Assembly: GCF_921293095.1 (NCBI RefSeq)
Contig: NC_060254.1
Location: 496,001 to 560,000, forward strand
Origin: Ischnura elegans
Taxonomy: Eukaryota > Arthropoda > Insecta > Odonata > Coenagrionidae
Direction of reading: 5' to 3'
Length of the DNA stretch: 64,000 nt
Shown: positions 10,491 to 22,880 of the stretch, piece after piece
Layout: each line of letters begins with the position of its first letter
Position numbering within the stretch: position 1 is the first letter of the stretch
Made by a program: the position numbers and the translations under genes
The notes under the pieces: model-generated
Databases searched by the model: none
What the model was told of the DNA's origin: nothing
What the model saw: the letters and a program-made list of their open reading frames with translations, nothing else

Positions 10491-13400
10491 AATTTTCATC
10501 CTTAAAGCTAATAAACGAAACCATACTTTGTGTTACATTTATGTTCTCTAACATTAATACTATATTCTAATAATCCAAATTACTGTTGAACTATTATGGT
10601 TTTTAAAAATCGAAAGATCATCTCCATCCTCCCAATGCAATTTCTAACATAATTCATGGTCATTGATCTGAATAAATAAATTAAAAAAGATATAATAATT
10701 TTTTTTATTCTATTTGTAATGTTTTTTACTAATTTACATGCATAAAACTTTTCATCCCCGTTTAAATTGTTAAAACATACTCCCCCTTCATTCATCATGA
10801 ACATCCGAGGATAGTCCATTTTTTCTCTCTCCCCCATCATAAGTAATTGGGGTCAACAACCCCTCCCCGTATCGGGTACCAATCCTCTCCATCCGATACT
10901 TCACCCCCTCCTTCAACTCTTACTTCTTGAGGAAGGTGAACTCCTCCAGTATATCTTGGAATCTTCTCCTTAGTAATCGCTGCTAGAATAAATGGATAGA
11001 CAAAACATCAGATTATTGATAAATTAGATACATTATCATATATTTCATAACGAAAAAGAAAATAAACCCTTTCAAATGAGTAGGAGGAGCTTGCAGTGGT
11101 GGTGATGGTATGAGGTGGTGGTCATGTAAGAGGTGCCGGTCGTGGTAGTGGGGGTGATTTCCAACCTTCCAAAACAAAAGGAAGAGAATAAATTAACATC
11201 ATAATGAACAATGAGATTTAATAACTCCGATTCTTTCTTCCATTATCTGTATTATTTTTTGTTGAAGAAGCAGATCTCATTAATTATTTCATTGATTATC
11301 ATAGCAATAAATTATAGTGATCTTCCTCTCAACCCGTAAAATTCCGTATATTTCACTCATAATCAACGTGAAGTTGAATCTCAATGTTTACAACACTCGT
11401 AAATAACATGTTATTCCAGCCATTTCCGCGAAACATCACATGGAAACGGTAAAACACATTTATTTTTATTTGAGGTATTCTAGTTGACATTTTTTTCTAT
11501 TTCCTTTCCTTTCGCAGTTCTGCAACTTTTCCCAATGACGGATTTAGGGGGAAGGGGGTATCACAGGGGTCATGACTCCGTAACTATATAACCAGTTGTG
11601 CCTTTAACTGTGGAAATACAAGTGTCTTTTATATTGGATGAGGATTATTATTGAAAAATATATAAAATTAGACGAACCATTACCTCACAATATTGCTTCA
11701 AACTCGGGTGCTTATACTTATGACGTGGAAAGTCAATGAAGATGACAAATATGCATCGAAAAGTTGGAAAAAATGTTAAAAACCTATTGACCAAACCTCA
11801 AAATAAACCAGAAGCATCACTAATAACTAGAGATACGTGTAAATAGCACTTTCATTTTAATTTTATAGCACTTTCAATTACAGTTTATAGCATTTTGTAG
11901 CGTCTTCCTTTTCTTTTTTCTTTATGCGTTATTGGTTGATGACGACAAAGTGCGGTGAAACACAGTTATTTGAAAAAATACGGAATAGTTTTAATAATCA
12001 TGTAGTGGAAAAAAAATTAATTAAAGGATAAGATATATACTAAACTAACTCACCCCGACCAACTTCGAACCACCTGATAATCAATGAATGGTTTCGCAAC
12101 ACCATTTACAAATCAAGAGCGGTTGTACTGATTTTAATAATTTTTGACTTATTATAATAAAATAAGTAAAAAATGTACACTCAACAAAACTACAAAAATA
12201 AGTATTACAATGGCTTGTTAGAAAGACATTTTCTTTATTCTATATACGTTGGGACACTTAACTTGCCCGTTCTTGGGACAAGCTTACGCAGCGCTAGATC
12301 GATGTTTGACTGACGGTAAAAAATCTCGTGAATAGCCCCTTAAGAAGAGCATTAATATGTTTTGACTTGTGGTGCGCTATAGTTTTAACTCTGTTAGGAA
12401 AATTGCACCGCGTAAATGAACCCCATGTGTAAACGTACCCCTGTCTACCCTACACATTCAGATCCATTCCATTGAACCAAACACCTTCTGATGTATAAGG
12501 CAAAACACAAAATGTTATTATCCTTAGATATCGATCGGTAACGATCTTTGGTAGCGTTTTAATAACCGTAGTCAAGGTCATCGTCTGAAAAAACCATTCT
12601 CAGGAAGAAAGGTAAAGAGAGGGAAACGCTTCAAAATTGGTGAACTCGCCGATTTTGCGCCTTTTAGGTGGAAGCGTGCGAAAATGGGCTGGCGGGGTCG
12701 GTGGTGTAGCTTGTATGGTCTAGTTATGGTCCCAGTCAATAAGCAGTAGGTGCCGGCAGAGCGCTCGTCACTAAATTTACGAATTTTACCATCAAAAAGG
12801 CAAACTTGCTGATTAAACATCATACAAGTCCAGTCATCGTGCCTATGCCACATTTATTCTCGTACATTGCATCAATATCATATTTATCACATTAGCGATT
12901 TTTACGTATCACTACAAACAACTTATTGGTCAAGAAGTATACTCGTTGGTGCAGACAGGGGTTACCCATTTCCTGCCGTTTCTTATCGATCTCTAAGGTC
13001 TCATGTTACCTCTAATTCTTTTTTATTTTCTCATTATGTGAAAAAATTGAGGAATTTTCTGCATCATCATTAAGATACATCTAAGTTGGTAATTACATAT
13101 TTATTGGAAAAGTCAATGGTTTTTCATTACAAAAGTAAGCACAATCTTCTACCGTAATCAACGTGTTTTAATGTGCATCATCCTAATGAGATTTTTTTTC
13201 ATTTTTACATTTCGTACAGATAATTTTCTACCACTATTTTGTTATGAGTCTCCAACTTAATTCAGCATACAAGCTGGTAGTGGTTACATTGACGTGGAAA
13301 GGTTCCAGAGCTGGAAAACTTAGGAAATATTTTAAAAAGCCGAATGGAAGACAGTAATTGATCTAGAAAATATTTAGCTGTTAAAGTTGTTTACTGTCAA

Positions 13401-14900
13401 ATAAGTAGGTAATGCATCAGTAAAAATTTTAAAAATACCAAACGAATTCATAAGTATCATTATTAATTGTGATATTAAGCAATAATCTTCATAAACTCTG
13501 GCAAAACAAGACGATATTCAGGAGTTTAAAAGGTCCATTTTGTGAGATTTTGAGGCCTATCACCCCTCCTACTAGAGCAAGTTTCCTTTACAATCGTTTT
13601 GCCACTTTAGTTGTGAAAATATTACTAAAATCGGTTCATTTCTTCTACCATTAAAATGGTAAATTTTGGAGTTCAGGTCAACAGAGGTCCTAACATGACT
13701 TATGGTCCTACAAATCCATACAAATGTATTTTAGGCATCAATTTACGGGAAGAATTCTCTTTCACATTCATTTATAGCGATTAATTTACCCACGGGAGGG
13801 GCTCCAAGGCCCCCCAAAGCTTTTATGACTTAGCTTACCATGATCTAACCTTTATGTGATCCGGATGCGTAATGCGTCTTTCTAACAAAAAAAATTTAGA
13901 ACGTGTCAGCTTTATTTGAGTGATGGAGTCACAGATGGATACCACTTATTTATCTCCAATAGTCAGCAAAATATGGTCCGAACTGGAGGAAAAATATCAA
14001 TAAAGCTCGAAGCTCATGCCCTAGTGACATAGGATCATATCAAGGATGGGTTAAGCCATAAATGGGACCCCCTCTTAAAAATACGAGGAGACTGGTAGCC
14101 AATCAGGAGACGCTGAACCGCCCTCACCCACAGAATTCTGTACATATTGTGAAAGGTTTGGAAGGAGAAATGGAGGACCTGACCCGGTGCGAAACCCGAG
14201 AAAACTTCTCATAAATATTGTTTGTAAAATCAATTATGGGTACAGAATGGAATGAAAAAACTTTGTAAATTCCATTATGAGGAAATTTCACGAAGTTACG
14301 CCGCAAACCATTCAATTGATGGGTACAGAACTCAAATTTTACGTGCCTACACATATTCATTTTCACTAAAAATTCCCTCTTATTCATCAGTTGCGGCTAC
14401 GCGCATGATAAAGTGGTCTTGGCTCCCATGACATGGTTTAATTTAGGTACACACAAAGTTTCACACAGGTAGCCACATAGTTTACTTCGGGCACCCAATG
14501 GGAAAGATAGACCCTGGTGCCAATTTGATACATGTTGAGTTGAACTTAAGTCCGGTTCCTCGTGAGAATGCTTAAATGTAGCAATCAAAACCACATTCGG
14601 GATGGAAATCTATATGCTCTCTCTTATAACCTGGATATAGTTGTAAATAACGTATTTCCTTAATTATCTCCATCACAGTCTTTTACTTCCGATCGGTGAG
14701 AGCTCATACCACGTGCTGGCATGTGAATGTGTTACGATCCTTGTTTTTCGATTACTGCGAAGACGCAGCGTATTGAATGCTAAAGTTGTCGCATAATCAC
14801 CCCCTGCCAAACACCCTTGAGGTGCTGCAGGAACAAGTGACTTTGAACGCAGTCACGCGCACGGGTGCAAAGTTAAATATACCAATCCTGAAAAACCCAT
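10491..14900. other. Unassigned AT-rich DNA
   Basis: About 4.4 kb with only short frames and no recognisable protein. It has a GGT/GGTG-rich patch near 11090-11150 and many A/T homopolymers. No RNA gene, repeat pair or transposon end was recognised. Confidence 0.45.
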
Positions 14901-14914
14901 CCTGAAGTTCGCTC

Positions 14915-15000
14915 TGAGGAAATGGCTTGGTGGTGTAACTGGCTAACACACCTGACCGACAACATCGTAGCCCATCGTCGCGTGAGTAACATCGTCTTGC
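14915..15000 (+). other. Weak tRNA-derived SINE-like segment
   Basis: TGGTGTAACTGG at 14931-14942 fits the Pol III A-box pattern and sits in a context like tRNA-derived SINE heads (TAACACACCTGACCGAC). No convincing B box follows at the right spacing. Confidence 0.25.
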
Positions 15001-15184
15001 AAACGGTGATAAACAATCATCAAAATTAAGCAAATGACCAATGGAGAGAAAGAACTGCTGGCTACAATTGCTAAAAACGGATAGATTTAAAGATAAAGAA
15101 AACAGGAAAATGACCCTGAATGAACCCTAATTCCGTTTATCGGCAAGGTTTTTCCAATTGAATTGGCGTTGAATTGAAAAGGGT

Positions 15185-15412
15185 CCGCCATTTTGTTATA
15201 CATCTAAGGTTAATGATGAAACAAAATCTTTAAAAACCCTCCAAATGGAAGACAAAAAAGTGTTAATTAAGATGGTATAACAATTTTGTCAATTTAACTA
15301 TTCATGACACCACTGCACAAGGATGAAGTTGGCAATTTTCAGAAAAAATCGAAGGTGGTCGTTTTTCGCTAAATTTGTTCAACTTTGACCTTAAATATGT
15401 TGCTCACGTGAA
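15185..15412 (+). repeat. Diverged fragment of the CACAGTG element's terminal repeat
   Basis: Matches 8500-8725 in the same orientation, including the CCGCCATTTTGTTATAC, GATGAAACAAAATCTTTAAA and GGTCGTTTTTCGCTAAATTTG segments. It is clearly more diverged than the two arms are from each other, so it comes from an older or different copy. Confidence 0.75.
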
Positions 15413-17279
15413 GAGAATGTAGAGATATTTCCTTGTACCTCCCTCACATATGAACAGAAAGCCTAAGAATTATCGTCTAAATATTCGCCCAATGATTTTG
15501 TTTTGAATTGAACTGAATCCTTTATCCTTTTTCAACTTTTCACGCATTTATTGTATTTATTCCCCAGTAATACCCGCATGTCTTTTTCATTTTAGCGATT
15601 GGTCTTTGTCTTTATCGAGTCATTTACGGACTTAAGCAATGTACCATCTCGTTTCAGCTTTCAAACATTTAAACTTACTCGGTATTGCATTATCCACGGA
15701 CTCTTACATAAAGGGCATAGCCGGATAAGAGGATGAAAAGTCCCCCCTCCAGGATTTTTCCCTTAATTAGGGTATTCGATTTGAGATCAAATAGGACAAA
15801 CCTCCCCACACTTCCAGCCCGCTAGAAGGCCGTCTAGATCGAAACTACGTTTTTCACTCTTTTTTAAATATATCGGTCAAGAAGGCACATTTTTTAATGC
15901 TGTTTGCGGAATTTGAAACCTTATTGAATGGAGCAGATGTCCAATTGTTTTCAAGAACTTTGAGCGGGACAAGAAGATATGGCGTCTATTTGAAAATTTC
16001 TAACGCGTTTTCATAACAAAATTTTGACAGGGCCAAAAAGAAGAAAACGTTTTTTGGGGTGTTTTTAATACCTTTCGGCTGGCGTATTAAAAATTATTTT
16101 TAGGTGGTGGAACATCGCGAAAAAAAGCGATTAAAAATATGCGATATTGGCCATTTGGCTCTATGCTCTGGCCTTCCATGACACCTCTTTTCATTTATTA
16201 TCGTCTTCTACCGATTAAGGTGTTTACTACAGGGACAGAATTGTATGGATACTGGTTCCGAAAATGGCTTCAGGGCCTCCGAAAGCTGCCGAAATGTGAG
16301 AATATAGATTAAGAAAATGAGCTCGATTTGAGTTTTCCCCGCGTTGTATCTACGCACAAGTGTTTTCATTTATGGATATACCGCTACAAATTATCTCCAT
16401 CCCGTTCCAGTAGAAGCTATATTGCAGGTAAGAGGAGGTTGATCATTCCTTACAAAAATGTGGTCTGTAAAGATTATCTAGCTATTAGCTAAATCTGCGA
16501 CTTTGTCCACGAACAGACGAATTTTAGAAACATGCAAGGAAATACTTATGCAATAGATACGGAAAGAGGAAATTTCATTAGTAAAACCGCTTAACATGTA
16601 GGACTCCTATTGGCAAGAGGAATCAAAGTAGCTGACATCTGGTGGCCAATTTAAGAAGTGAGACAGGGTTGATCGGCTGGTTTGTTTACTAGTGCTTCAG
16701 CTTGGCGTTGAGCGAAACGGGTGTGTTTTCATAAAGTTTGTGAAGCAATTACTGATGTATATCTCAGTTGTGAATTTTGGATGAAGTACTTATCTCCACA
16801 ACCGTCATTTTGGAGTTCAATAGAGACTTCAAGAGGCCCGTCGTTGAGAGCTATGAAGTGGAACGCTGTCATCACGTATTGGAAGTTGTCGTGATTGAAG
16901 CACTGGAGTCTTTGGTTCTTATAATAGGCTTTGACGCACACACAAGCGTTTTTAATGGCATGTCACACGACATACACGCTTTTCGGAAGAAAATTGGCGC
17001 TTCTTTATGCGTTTTCGTGTGTAATGTTTGACGGTTTTATTAACCATCTATTACAATAGGTCATTATTAAAATCATCAAACAATAAGATAAGCACATATC
17101 CTCACGTAAGCCATCCGACCTCAATAAGCTAATATCTTTTGTTTTAGGGTTGTGAATAAAGGTCCAGCCTGTAGGGAATTCACAATTAGAAACCCTCATT
17201 GACGTATTAATAAACCGATCTCCGTTTGTACTGTTTCTCCTGTTCTGCTTTTGATTCCCTATGCCAAACTATCTTGCTT
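15413..17279. other. Unassigned DNA
   Basis: Short frames only. A plus-strand frame at 16777-17031 (84 codons) has no recognisable motif. The segment lies between two pieces of the CACAGTG element family and may be an unrecognised part of it. Confidence 0.4.
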
Positions 17280-18160
17280 TCTATGTGGCATACAATACTT
17301 GTTTTTAAAGCGTCAGTGATGGCTATTTAGAGAGGAAATCTAGAATAATTGTGATGACTTTTGAATACTCGTACCTGTTTCATCCTTTATCTAACGAAGA
17401 TCATCTTTCACCAAAACAAGAAGGCACAAGGGTGCTCACGAGCGAGAATGCATGAGACATAGGCCCTCGTTACCACATGTGATTACATTGCGAATGTCCT
17501 AATTGCTGTCAAAACCGTGTTTGCAAATTAAAGTGCACTTTATATGCGGCGCGAGACTTGGATCAGTTGAAAAGCACGTTGTGATTCGAGACGCGGTATG
17601 ATCCGGGATGATTTTTGGAAACTTCATATATAGCCTCTGCTACAATAATTTCACTCGCGTAAATGGAATCGTATGCTCGCCTCACTCTCTCAAAACTGGA
17701 ATTAAGATTATATCCATGGTATTTCAGATTTTTGAAGACCCTTGTACTGAAATTTTGTGAGCTGCATGGACACAGTAATTTAGTGAGAGAGCCTCTTAAT
17801 CTGACATCACATAATAATCGGGGTTGCATTTTATCCACTTGGCAAGGGTCCTTCTTGCCTCCGAGGATGGTCACCGTATCATCCTTTTGCATTCGTTTTC
17901 CTCCTTTTCGTTCTCTCGCTACAACGCTGAAAACATACGACTTGACGTCCATCTGCACTGGCTAAACTAAAGCAACATGTACATTATGCTGCATAAGAAA
18001 TAGTTATATAGTACTTTAAATCAAGGATATAAACTAAATAAACTTACTGTATAAGAATAACGTACTCTTCAAGCACCAAGACAGTGGTTGATTTTTCGGC
18101 AAAATCAAGTATTGTCTTGAGTCATTTTCCATCACGTTTAAGGAATCTTTTGTTCACTCT
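17280..18160 (-). pseudogene. Inverted, diverged copy of the CACAGTG element interior
   Basis: The minus strand matches 6390-7260 along its length. A 131-codon frame (17958-17563) stays open here, where the first copy has stops. It reads MQMDVKSYVFSV at its start and includes DTVTILGGKKDPCQVDK. The frame is shared with the first copy and reads on past its stop with recognisable similarity (RGPMSHxxxLVSTxVPSC). Long inverted arms do not flank this copy: beyond 18160 the match ends. No domain recognised. Confidence 0.55.
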
Positions 18161-18659
18161 TGAACATTCATTCCACTTCCTCACTTATTTCCAAAATAGA
18201 TTCAATTCAAGAATTCATTAAGTGTTTCATAACTATCCTTATCAGATGCAAAAATGCAGCTTTGTAGCACTATATTTTGTACCATAAATATTTCTAGCAT
18301 TCGATGCCTGCTTCCTACATTTCAGTAGAATATTATGCAGCTGAAAACGTGAGATTGGGAGATATTGATACCTAAGGTTTTTCCTAAACTTAATGTTGAA
18401 ATTATGGACGACCAGATAGTGATAACGTTTTAATATTGGATTCAACAGGAAACACAAAAGAAATACAATGAGAACTTCTTCAAAGGAAACAGAATTGACT
18501 ACTGAGCAGACTGAGCACATGGTGAAAAACCCACATTAGAACCAAAATCGATATATATCGATAGTGTCTTTACTCACTATCGATTGACACATGAATGTAG
18601 TTAGTTTTTCAATACTTCCTCTCAAACTAATTACACACAAGTTAAATTTATTGCATCAA
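18161..18659. other. Possible copia 3' untranslated/LTR region, unproven
   Basis: Lies downstream (on the minus strand) of the copia pol stop. A purine-rich GAGAGGAAG string on the minus strand near 18615-18625 could be a polypurine tract. No LTR partner was found. An ATCGATATATATCGAT palindrome lies near 18545-18565. Confidence 0.25.
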
Positions 18660-19144
18660 CTAGACCCAGCATTTCACAGTCTCAAATCGTGGCCCTGCTA
18701 ATGGCTTAGTAAGAATGTCGGCCACTTGTTTCAAACCCTCAACGTGTACAATGTTCAATGTCCCATCATTGCACTTTTCCCGTACAAAATGTTATTTAAA
18801 ATCTATGTGTTTCGATCTCTTATGAAACTCTGGGTTATTTGCAAGTTTTACAGCACTCATATTATCAACTAGTAATTTTGGTGAGTCTTTTAAACATGTC
18901 ACTTCAGAAAATAATCTTTTCCACCATACCAGTTCTTTAGCTGCTTCACTTGCTGCCACATACTCAGCCTCAGTGGTGGATAATACATAACTTCTTTGCT
19001 TTTGACTAAACCAAGAAATGGCACCCCCTGAGTACATACAAACCACCCCAGTTCGTGAATGTCTAGTCTTTAAATCACCAGTATAGTCTGCATCACTGAA
19101 TCCATGTAACACTTGCTCTGGGGAATCAACTTTATACCCTATAC
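18660..19144 (-). pseudogene. pol: copia RNase H and pol C-terminus
   Basis: On the minus strand this continues the reverse transcriptase at 22164-21701 after the hAT insertion. It starts near HGFSDADYTGD and has SRTGVVCMYSGGAISWFSQK, STTEAEYVAASEAAKE and KHIDFK, the classic copia RNase H blocks with conserved acidic residues. It then carries the C-terminal ADILTKPL tail and stops at 18660-18662. A TAA at about 18791-18793, just after KHIDFK, interrupts it. RNase H would remove the RNA strand during particle reverse transcription. Inactive because of the stop and the insertion. Confidence 0.88.
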
Positions 19145-19152
19145 GTATACAG

Positions 19153-19558
19153 TAGGCCGGCCCTTATTTTTCAGAATTGCGAAAAGTTATGTTTTCCTGG
19201 TCTCAAAATGATACAAATGAGGTTTGTATTCATGTGTTAAAATTTGGTTACTTTAAAATAACGGCAACCCGTGCCCCAAGGGCCCTAAGTACTAAGACCC
19301 TCAATTGAGTTTTTTGGGGCCGAAAAAGCGCTATCCCTATGTAAAACATTAAATTAAAGCCCTTTAGGGCCGATTTTTCGTTTGTTTTGACCTATCTCTA
19401 AGCGTTTAGGAGATATCGTCCGTCGTAATGCAATCCCCCCCCCCAGGGCGCCACCCCGCACCGTGGCACCGCTGAGGTACGTCCTGCACCACTTACTAGA
19501 GACTTCCCCTCCACCCCCTCCCCTCCCTCGGCAAAGACTTTGCTCCTGGTGACAAGAT
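19153..19558 (+). repeat. Left 406-bp inverted repeat of the hAT-like element
   Basis: Reverse complement of 21287-21692 with very few differences. It includes a C homopolymer near 19434 and a pyrimidine-rich stretch near 19505-19530. Confidence 0.92.
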
Positions 19559-20546
19559 TTACATGCTAGTGGTACAGTATTGAATAGGTTGTTCCTCTTG
19601 TGTCATGATTAATGTTGTTAAAGCCTCTAATGTCAATTTTAACCCTTTAACGCCGTCCTATGTACTGGGTACAGACCCCTTAAACCTTGATTTTTTGCCG
19701 CCATACGGCCGCGAACTGCAGGCTTTGTTCCAAAGTGCTCTTTATGTACAAAATATTATGAGCATGTGATACAATTGTGTCTATGAATTATAAAGGAATG
19801 AAGGGAATGAGCAGGGCTCCAGGGCCTCAACAGTAGATAGAAATATTCAAGGAAGAAGAAACGAGGCAGTCAGTTTACGAATATAGATCACCGTGGAAAG
19901 ATAGAGATAGTTCTTCTGTATAGTGTGCAAAGGTTAGGAAGTGCAAAGTTTTTTTAGGATGTAAGGAGAAAAGTGGTGAAATAAATACTTTATCCTGAAC
20001 GTGACGTTCATTTTAAGAATAGACTAACAAGGAAAGGCATGTAATCAAGACTAAATCCAGGCATTGAACTGGTTGGAAAAGAAAGTGAAGAAATACTCGG
20101 CTCAAATTTACCTACAGTGAGAGAAGTACTGTGTGTTTTCTCTATCACCTAATGGGTCCGAAATTTGAAAGACTTAGTGCGAGAAAAACCGTGAGAAATG
20201 CGTCTCATCCATAGTATAAAACTAGAGTTCCTGTTATTATGTAAAATAAGGCGATTGAAAAGTTATAAAAATGACGCAAAGAATGGATGAACGTGCAACG
20301 ACATAAAGAGAGCGCGAACTACAGTGGAGATGAAGAGAAGAGAATCTTTCGTAACAAAACTTGATGAATTGACATTGCAAGGAGCGGTACCATTGAATTT
20401 TTGACGCACGAGGAGGAAAGTGCAGTTAATCTCTCGGATAAATGTGCTTGGGCTGAAGAAATAAAGTTCTTACACAAATAAAGAGGAGCACGAAATGCAG
20501 TTAATGGTGGAATAGATTTCAATATATTCAATAAGAAAGGAAAATA

Positions 20547-20879
20547 TGTGGTTCTCCTCCTTTTGCTGCATTAGCTCCCAACAGTGACCCGCAGTTCCTA
20601 AAAAGACTTGTTAATCACGAAAGTGTTAACCTGGACATAGCAAAAGCAGCACAAAAGAGGTTTTCAAACCACTTGTGGTACATGAGTGAGGAGTTGGTAG
20701 GCCTGTCATTCTTTGACGGATCCATTTCTAGGTGTGGAAAGAAGAACGTGATACGTGGTCATGTGAAGGAAAAATATGATCCACCGAAGAAGGCATTCTA
20801 CAAACATAAAAACATGACTAAGGTATCTATATCAAATTTTGTCACTACTAATTCGAGAAAGCTATTTAATGTATTGTAA
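20547..20879 (+). pseudogene. Coding remnant of unknown family inside the hAT-like element
   Basis: An open stretch reads PPFAALAPNSDPQFLKRL, then KRFSNHLWYMSEELVGLSFFD, and ends at TAA 20877-20879. The block around LWYMSEELVGLSFFD looks like genuine protein sequence: mixed composition, aromatic-rich, and open well upstream of its ATG at 20673. I cannot name the family. Being inside the inverted repeats, it is probably element cargo or a transposase remnant. Confidence 0.4.
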
Positions 20880-21286
20880 ATATGCATTGCATTCTTTGAT
20901 GTAAACACATGAGAGAATGGGATGAGCATACAAGAACGATTTGCATTTTATTCTGTGCCATTAAGTGGGAAATGATTGTGCAGCAAGAGGGGTGAAACTA
21001 ATTCAAGATTTTTAGGCAGTCACGTTGAAGGAGGAGGGCTTTCAAAATTTATTACTAACGTAAGTGTGACTTTTCATCGCAATACAACCCTTACGTGTGG
21101 AAAGGCACTTTAATAGCCAAATATGGGATGTCAAAGAAAAATTAGAAATACAATGAAAATGTATTTTATTTTGGTTAATATACCGAAATTCATAAAGAGA
21201 GTGAAATTAAATTGATCTCTTGGATTCGAAGTATTGTTATGGCAATTCAATTCTTTCTAAGGTAAGCACATTTCTTCAGATGCTAG

Positions 21287-21692
21287 ATCTTGTCACCAGG
21301 AGCAAAGTCTTTGCCGAGGGAGGGGAGGGGGTGGAGGGGAAGTCTCTAGTAAGTGGTGCAGGACGTACCTCAGCGGTGCCACGGTGCGGGGTGGCGCCCT
21401 GGGGGGGGGGATTGCATTACGACGGACGATATCTCCTAAACGCTTAGAGATAGGTCAAAACAAACGAAAAATCGGCCCTAAAGGGCTTTAATTTAATGTT
21501 TTACATAGGGATAGCGCTTTTTCGGCCCCAAAAAACTCAATTGAGGGTCTTAGTACTTAGGGCCCTTGGGGCACGGGTTGCCGTTATTTTAAAGTAACCA
21601 AATTTTAACACATGAATACAAACCTCATTTGGATCATTTTGAGACCAGGAAAACATAACTTTTCGCAATTCTGAAAAATAAGGGCCGGCCTA
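21287..21692 (-). repeat. Right 406-bp inverted repeat of the hAT-like element
   Basis: Mirror of 19153-19558. It ends CCGGCCTA next to the second GTATACAG. Confidence 0.92.
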
Positions 21693-21700
21693 GTATACAG

Positions 21701-22164
21701 TCCATAGTCATCTGTGCCACGCAAATACCTGAATAATCTTTTCACATTTTTCCAGTCTTTGTTTGAGGGGCTCTCTAGGGATTGGGAGACTATAATCACG
21801 GCATAGGCTATATCAGGGCGTGTAGCCACCATTAGGAACATGAGGCTGCCTACAGCCTCACGATACGGTATACTGGCATTCAAGGGTTGATCACTAGTGT
21901 CATCGTCACCACCAGAGGCACCAGGTTCGGCGGGTGTCGAGACAGTATTTGCATCAGCAAACCGGAACCGCTCGAGAACCTTCTTCGTGTATGAACCTTG
22001 GCTCACAAAAATTGAGCCATTGGTTAGCTGTTGAATTCCCATCCCTTGGAAAGAAGTAAGAGTACCCATAGTGATTTTTAACTCCATCTTTAGATGCTCT
22101 AAAAACTCACTCATTTCCCCCTCATCTGTTCCAGCAATCAACCTATCATCCACATATATTACAA
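21701..22164 (-). pseudogene. pol: copia reverse transcriptase, C-terminal half
   Basis: The minus-strand frame begins at the satellite junction with VVIYVDDRLIAGT, which holds the YVDD catalytic box of Ty1/copia reverse transcriptases. It continues through FLGMxI-like sequence (here SFQGMGIQQ), VSTPAEPG, YREAVGSLMFLMVATRPDIAYAV and FRYLRGTDDYGL, the standard connection to RNase H. Everything N-terminal of the YVDD box is missing: the GC-rich satellite starts one residue upstream. The far end stops at the hAT duplication. The long open frame upstream of the junction is satellite read-through, not protein. Confidence 0.88.
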
Positions 22165-22880
22165 CTCGCCGCGCTGCGCGCGCTCGTAATGGGGCTACGC
22201 CCCCTAAAACCCTCCCGCATTCGGTTTCGCCGGCTGCCACCTCCGGACAGCTTCGCCGTCCCACCCCCGACTACTCGGAACGGCTTCGCCGTTCCTCGTC
22301 CGGGGTCGGCTTCGCCGCCCAGATATTGAGGTAGCCCTCTGACGGATACCTGCTGGTACCTGGGAACGGCTTCGCCGTTCATCGTGGAGGGGCGGCTTCG
22401 CCGCCCAAGGGTTACCCGAGTCCCCTCGAAGCGTCGACTCCTGGGAACGGCATCGCTCTTCCTCGTGATGGGGCGGCTTCGCCGCCCAAGGGTTATCGGC
22501 GCCCTCCCCCCATAAGCCTCCTCGTGATGGGGCGGCTTTGCCGCCCAAGGTTTACATGTGTCCCCCCGGGAAGTCGACTCCTCGGAACGGCTTCGCCCTT
22601 CCTCGTGATGGGGCGGCTTCGATGCTCAAGGTTTACTGTTTCTCCCCCCGAGCCATCGACTCCGAGGAACGGCTTCGCCGTTCCTCGCTAGTGGGCGGCT
22701 TCGCCGCCCAAGGGTTATCGGCGCCCTCCCCCCTTGTAAGACACCTATTCGGCTGCTCCACTTGTTTGAGCGGATTTGCCGCCCGAGGGTTCTCGGAGGT
22801 TTTCCGCGCCTCTGACTCCTCGGAATGGCTCCGTCGTTCCTGGGGCGGGGGGAGCTTCGCCGCCAGGGTTTTCACTCCTC
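22165..22880 (+). repeat. Hairpin block 1 with head motif
   Basis: Starts with the head CTCGCCGCGCTGCGCGCGCT, then GGGGCTACGCCCC, then CCGGCTTCGCCGG. Alternating GC-rich palindromes follow, chiefly GGAACGGCTTCGCCGTTCC and GGGCGGCTTCGCCGCCC, separated by spacers with GTCGACTCCT and CCCCCCG. The head abuts copia reverse transcriptase, so this edge is an insertion or rearrangement breakpoint. Confidence 0.9.

Larger units (their letters stand above)
19153..21692. mobile_element. hAT-like foldback DNA transposon, non-autonomous
   Basis: A 2,540-bp insertion into copia RNase H. The ends TAGGCCGGCCCTTA and the reverse complement are flanked by the 8-bp direct repeat GTATACAG (19145-19152, 21693-21700). 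That repeat fits the nTnnnnAn preference of hAT insertions. The copia protein continues on both sides. The 406-bp arms are unusually long for hAT. The 1.7-kb interior holds only broken frames. Superfamily assignment rests on duplication length and TAG/CTA ends. Confidence 0.78.

Noticed and set aside
12660..12760. tRNA-derived SINE head (GGTGGTGTAGCTTGTATGG)
   Set aside because: The A box is poor and no B box follows at a suitable distance.
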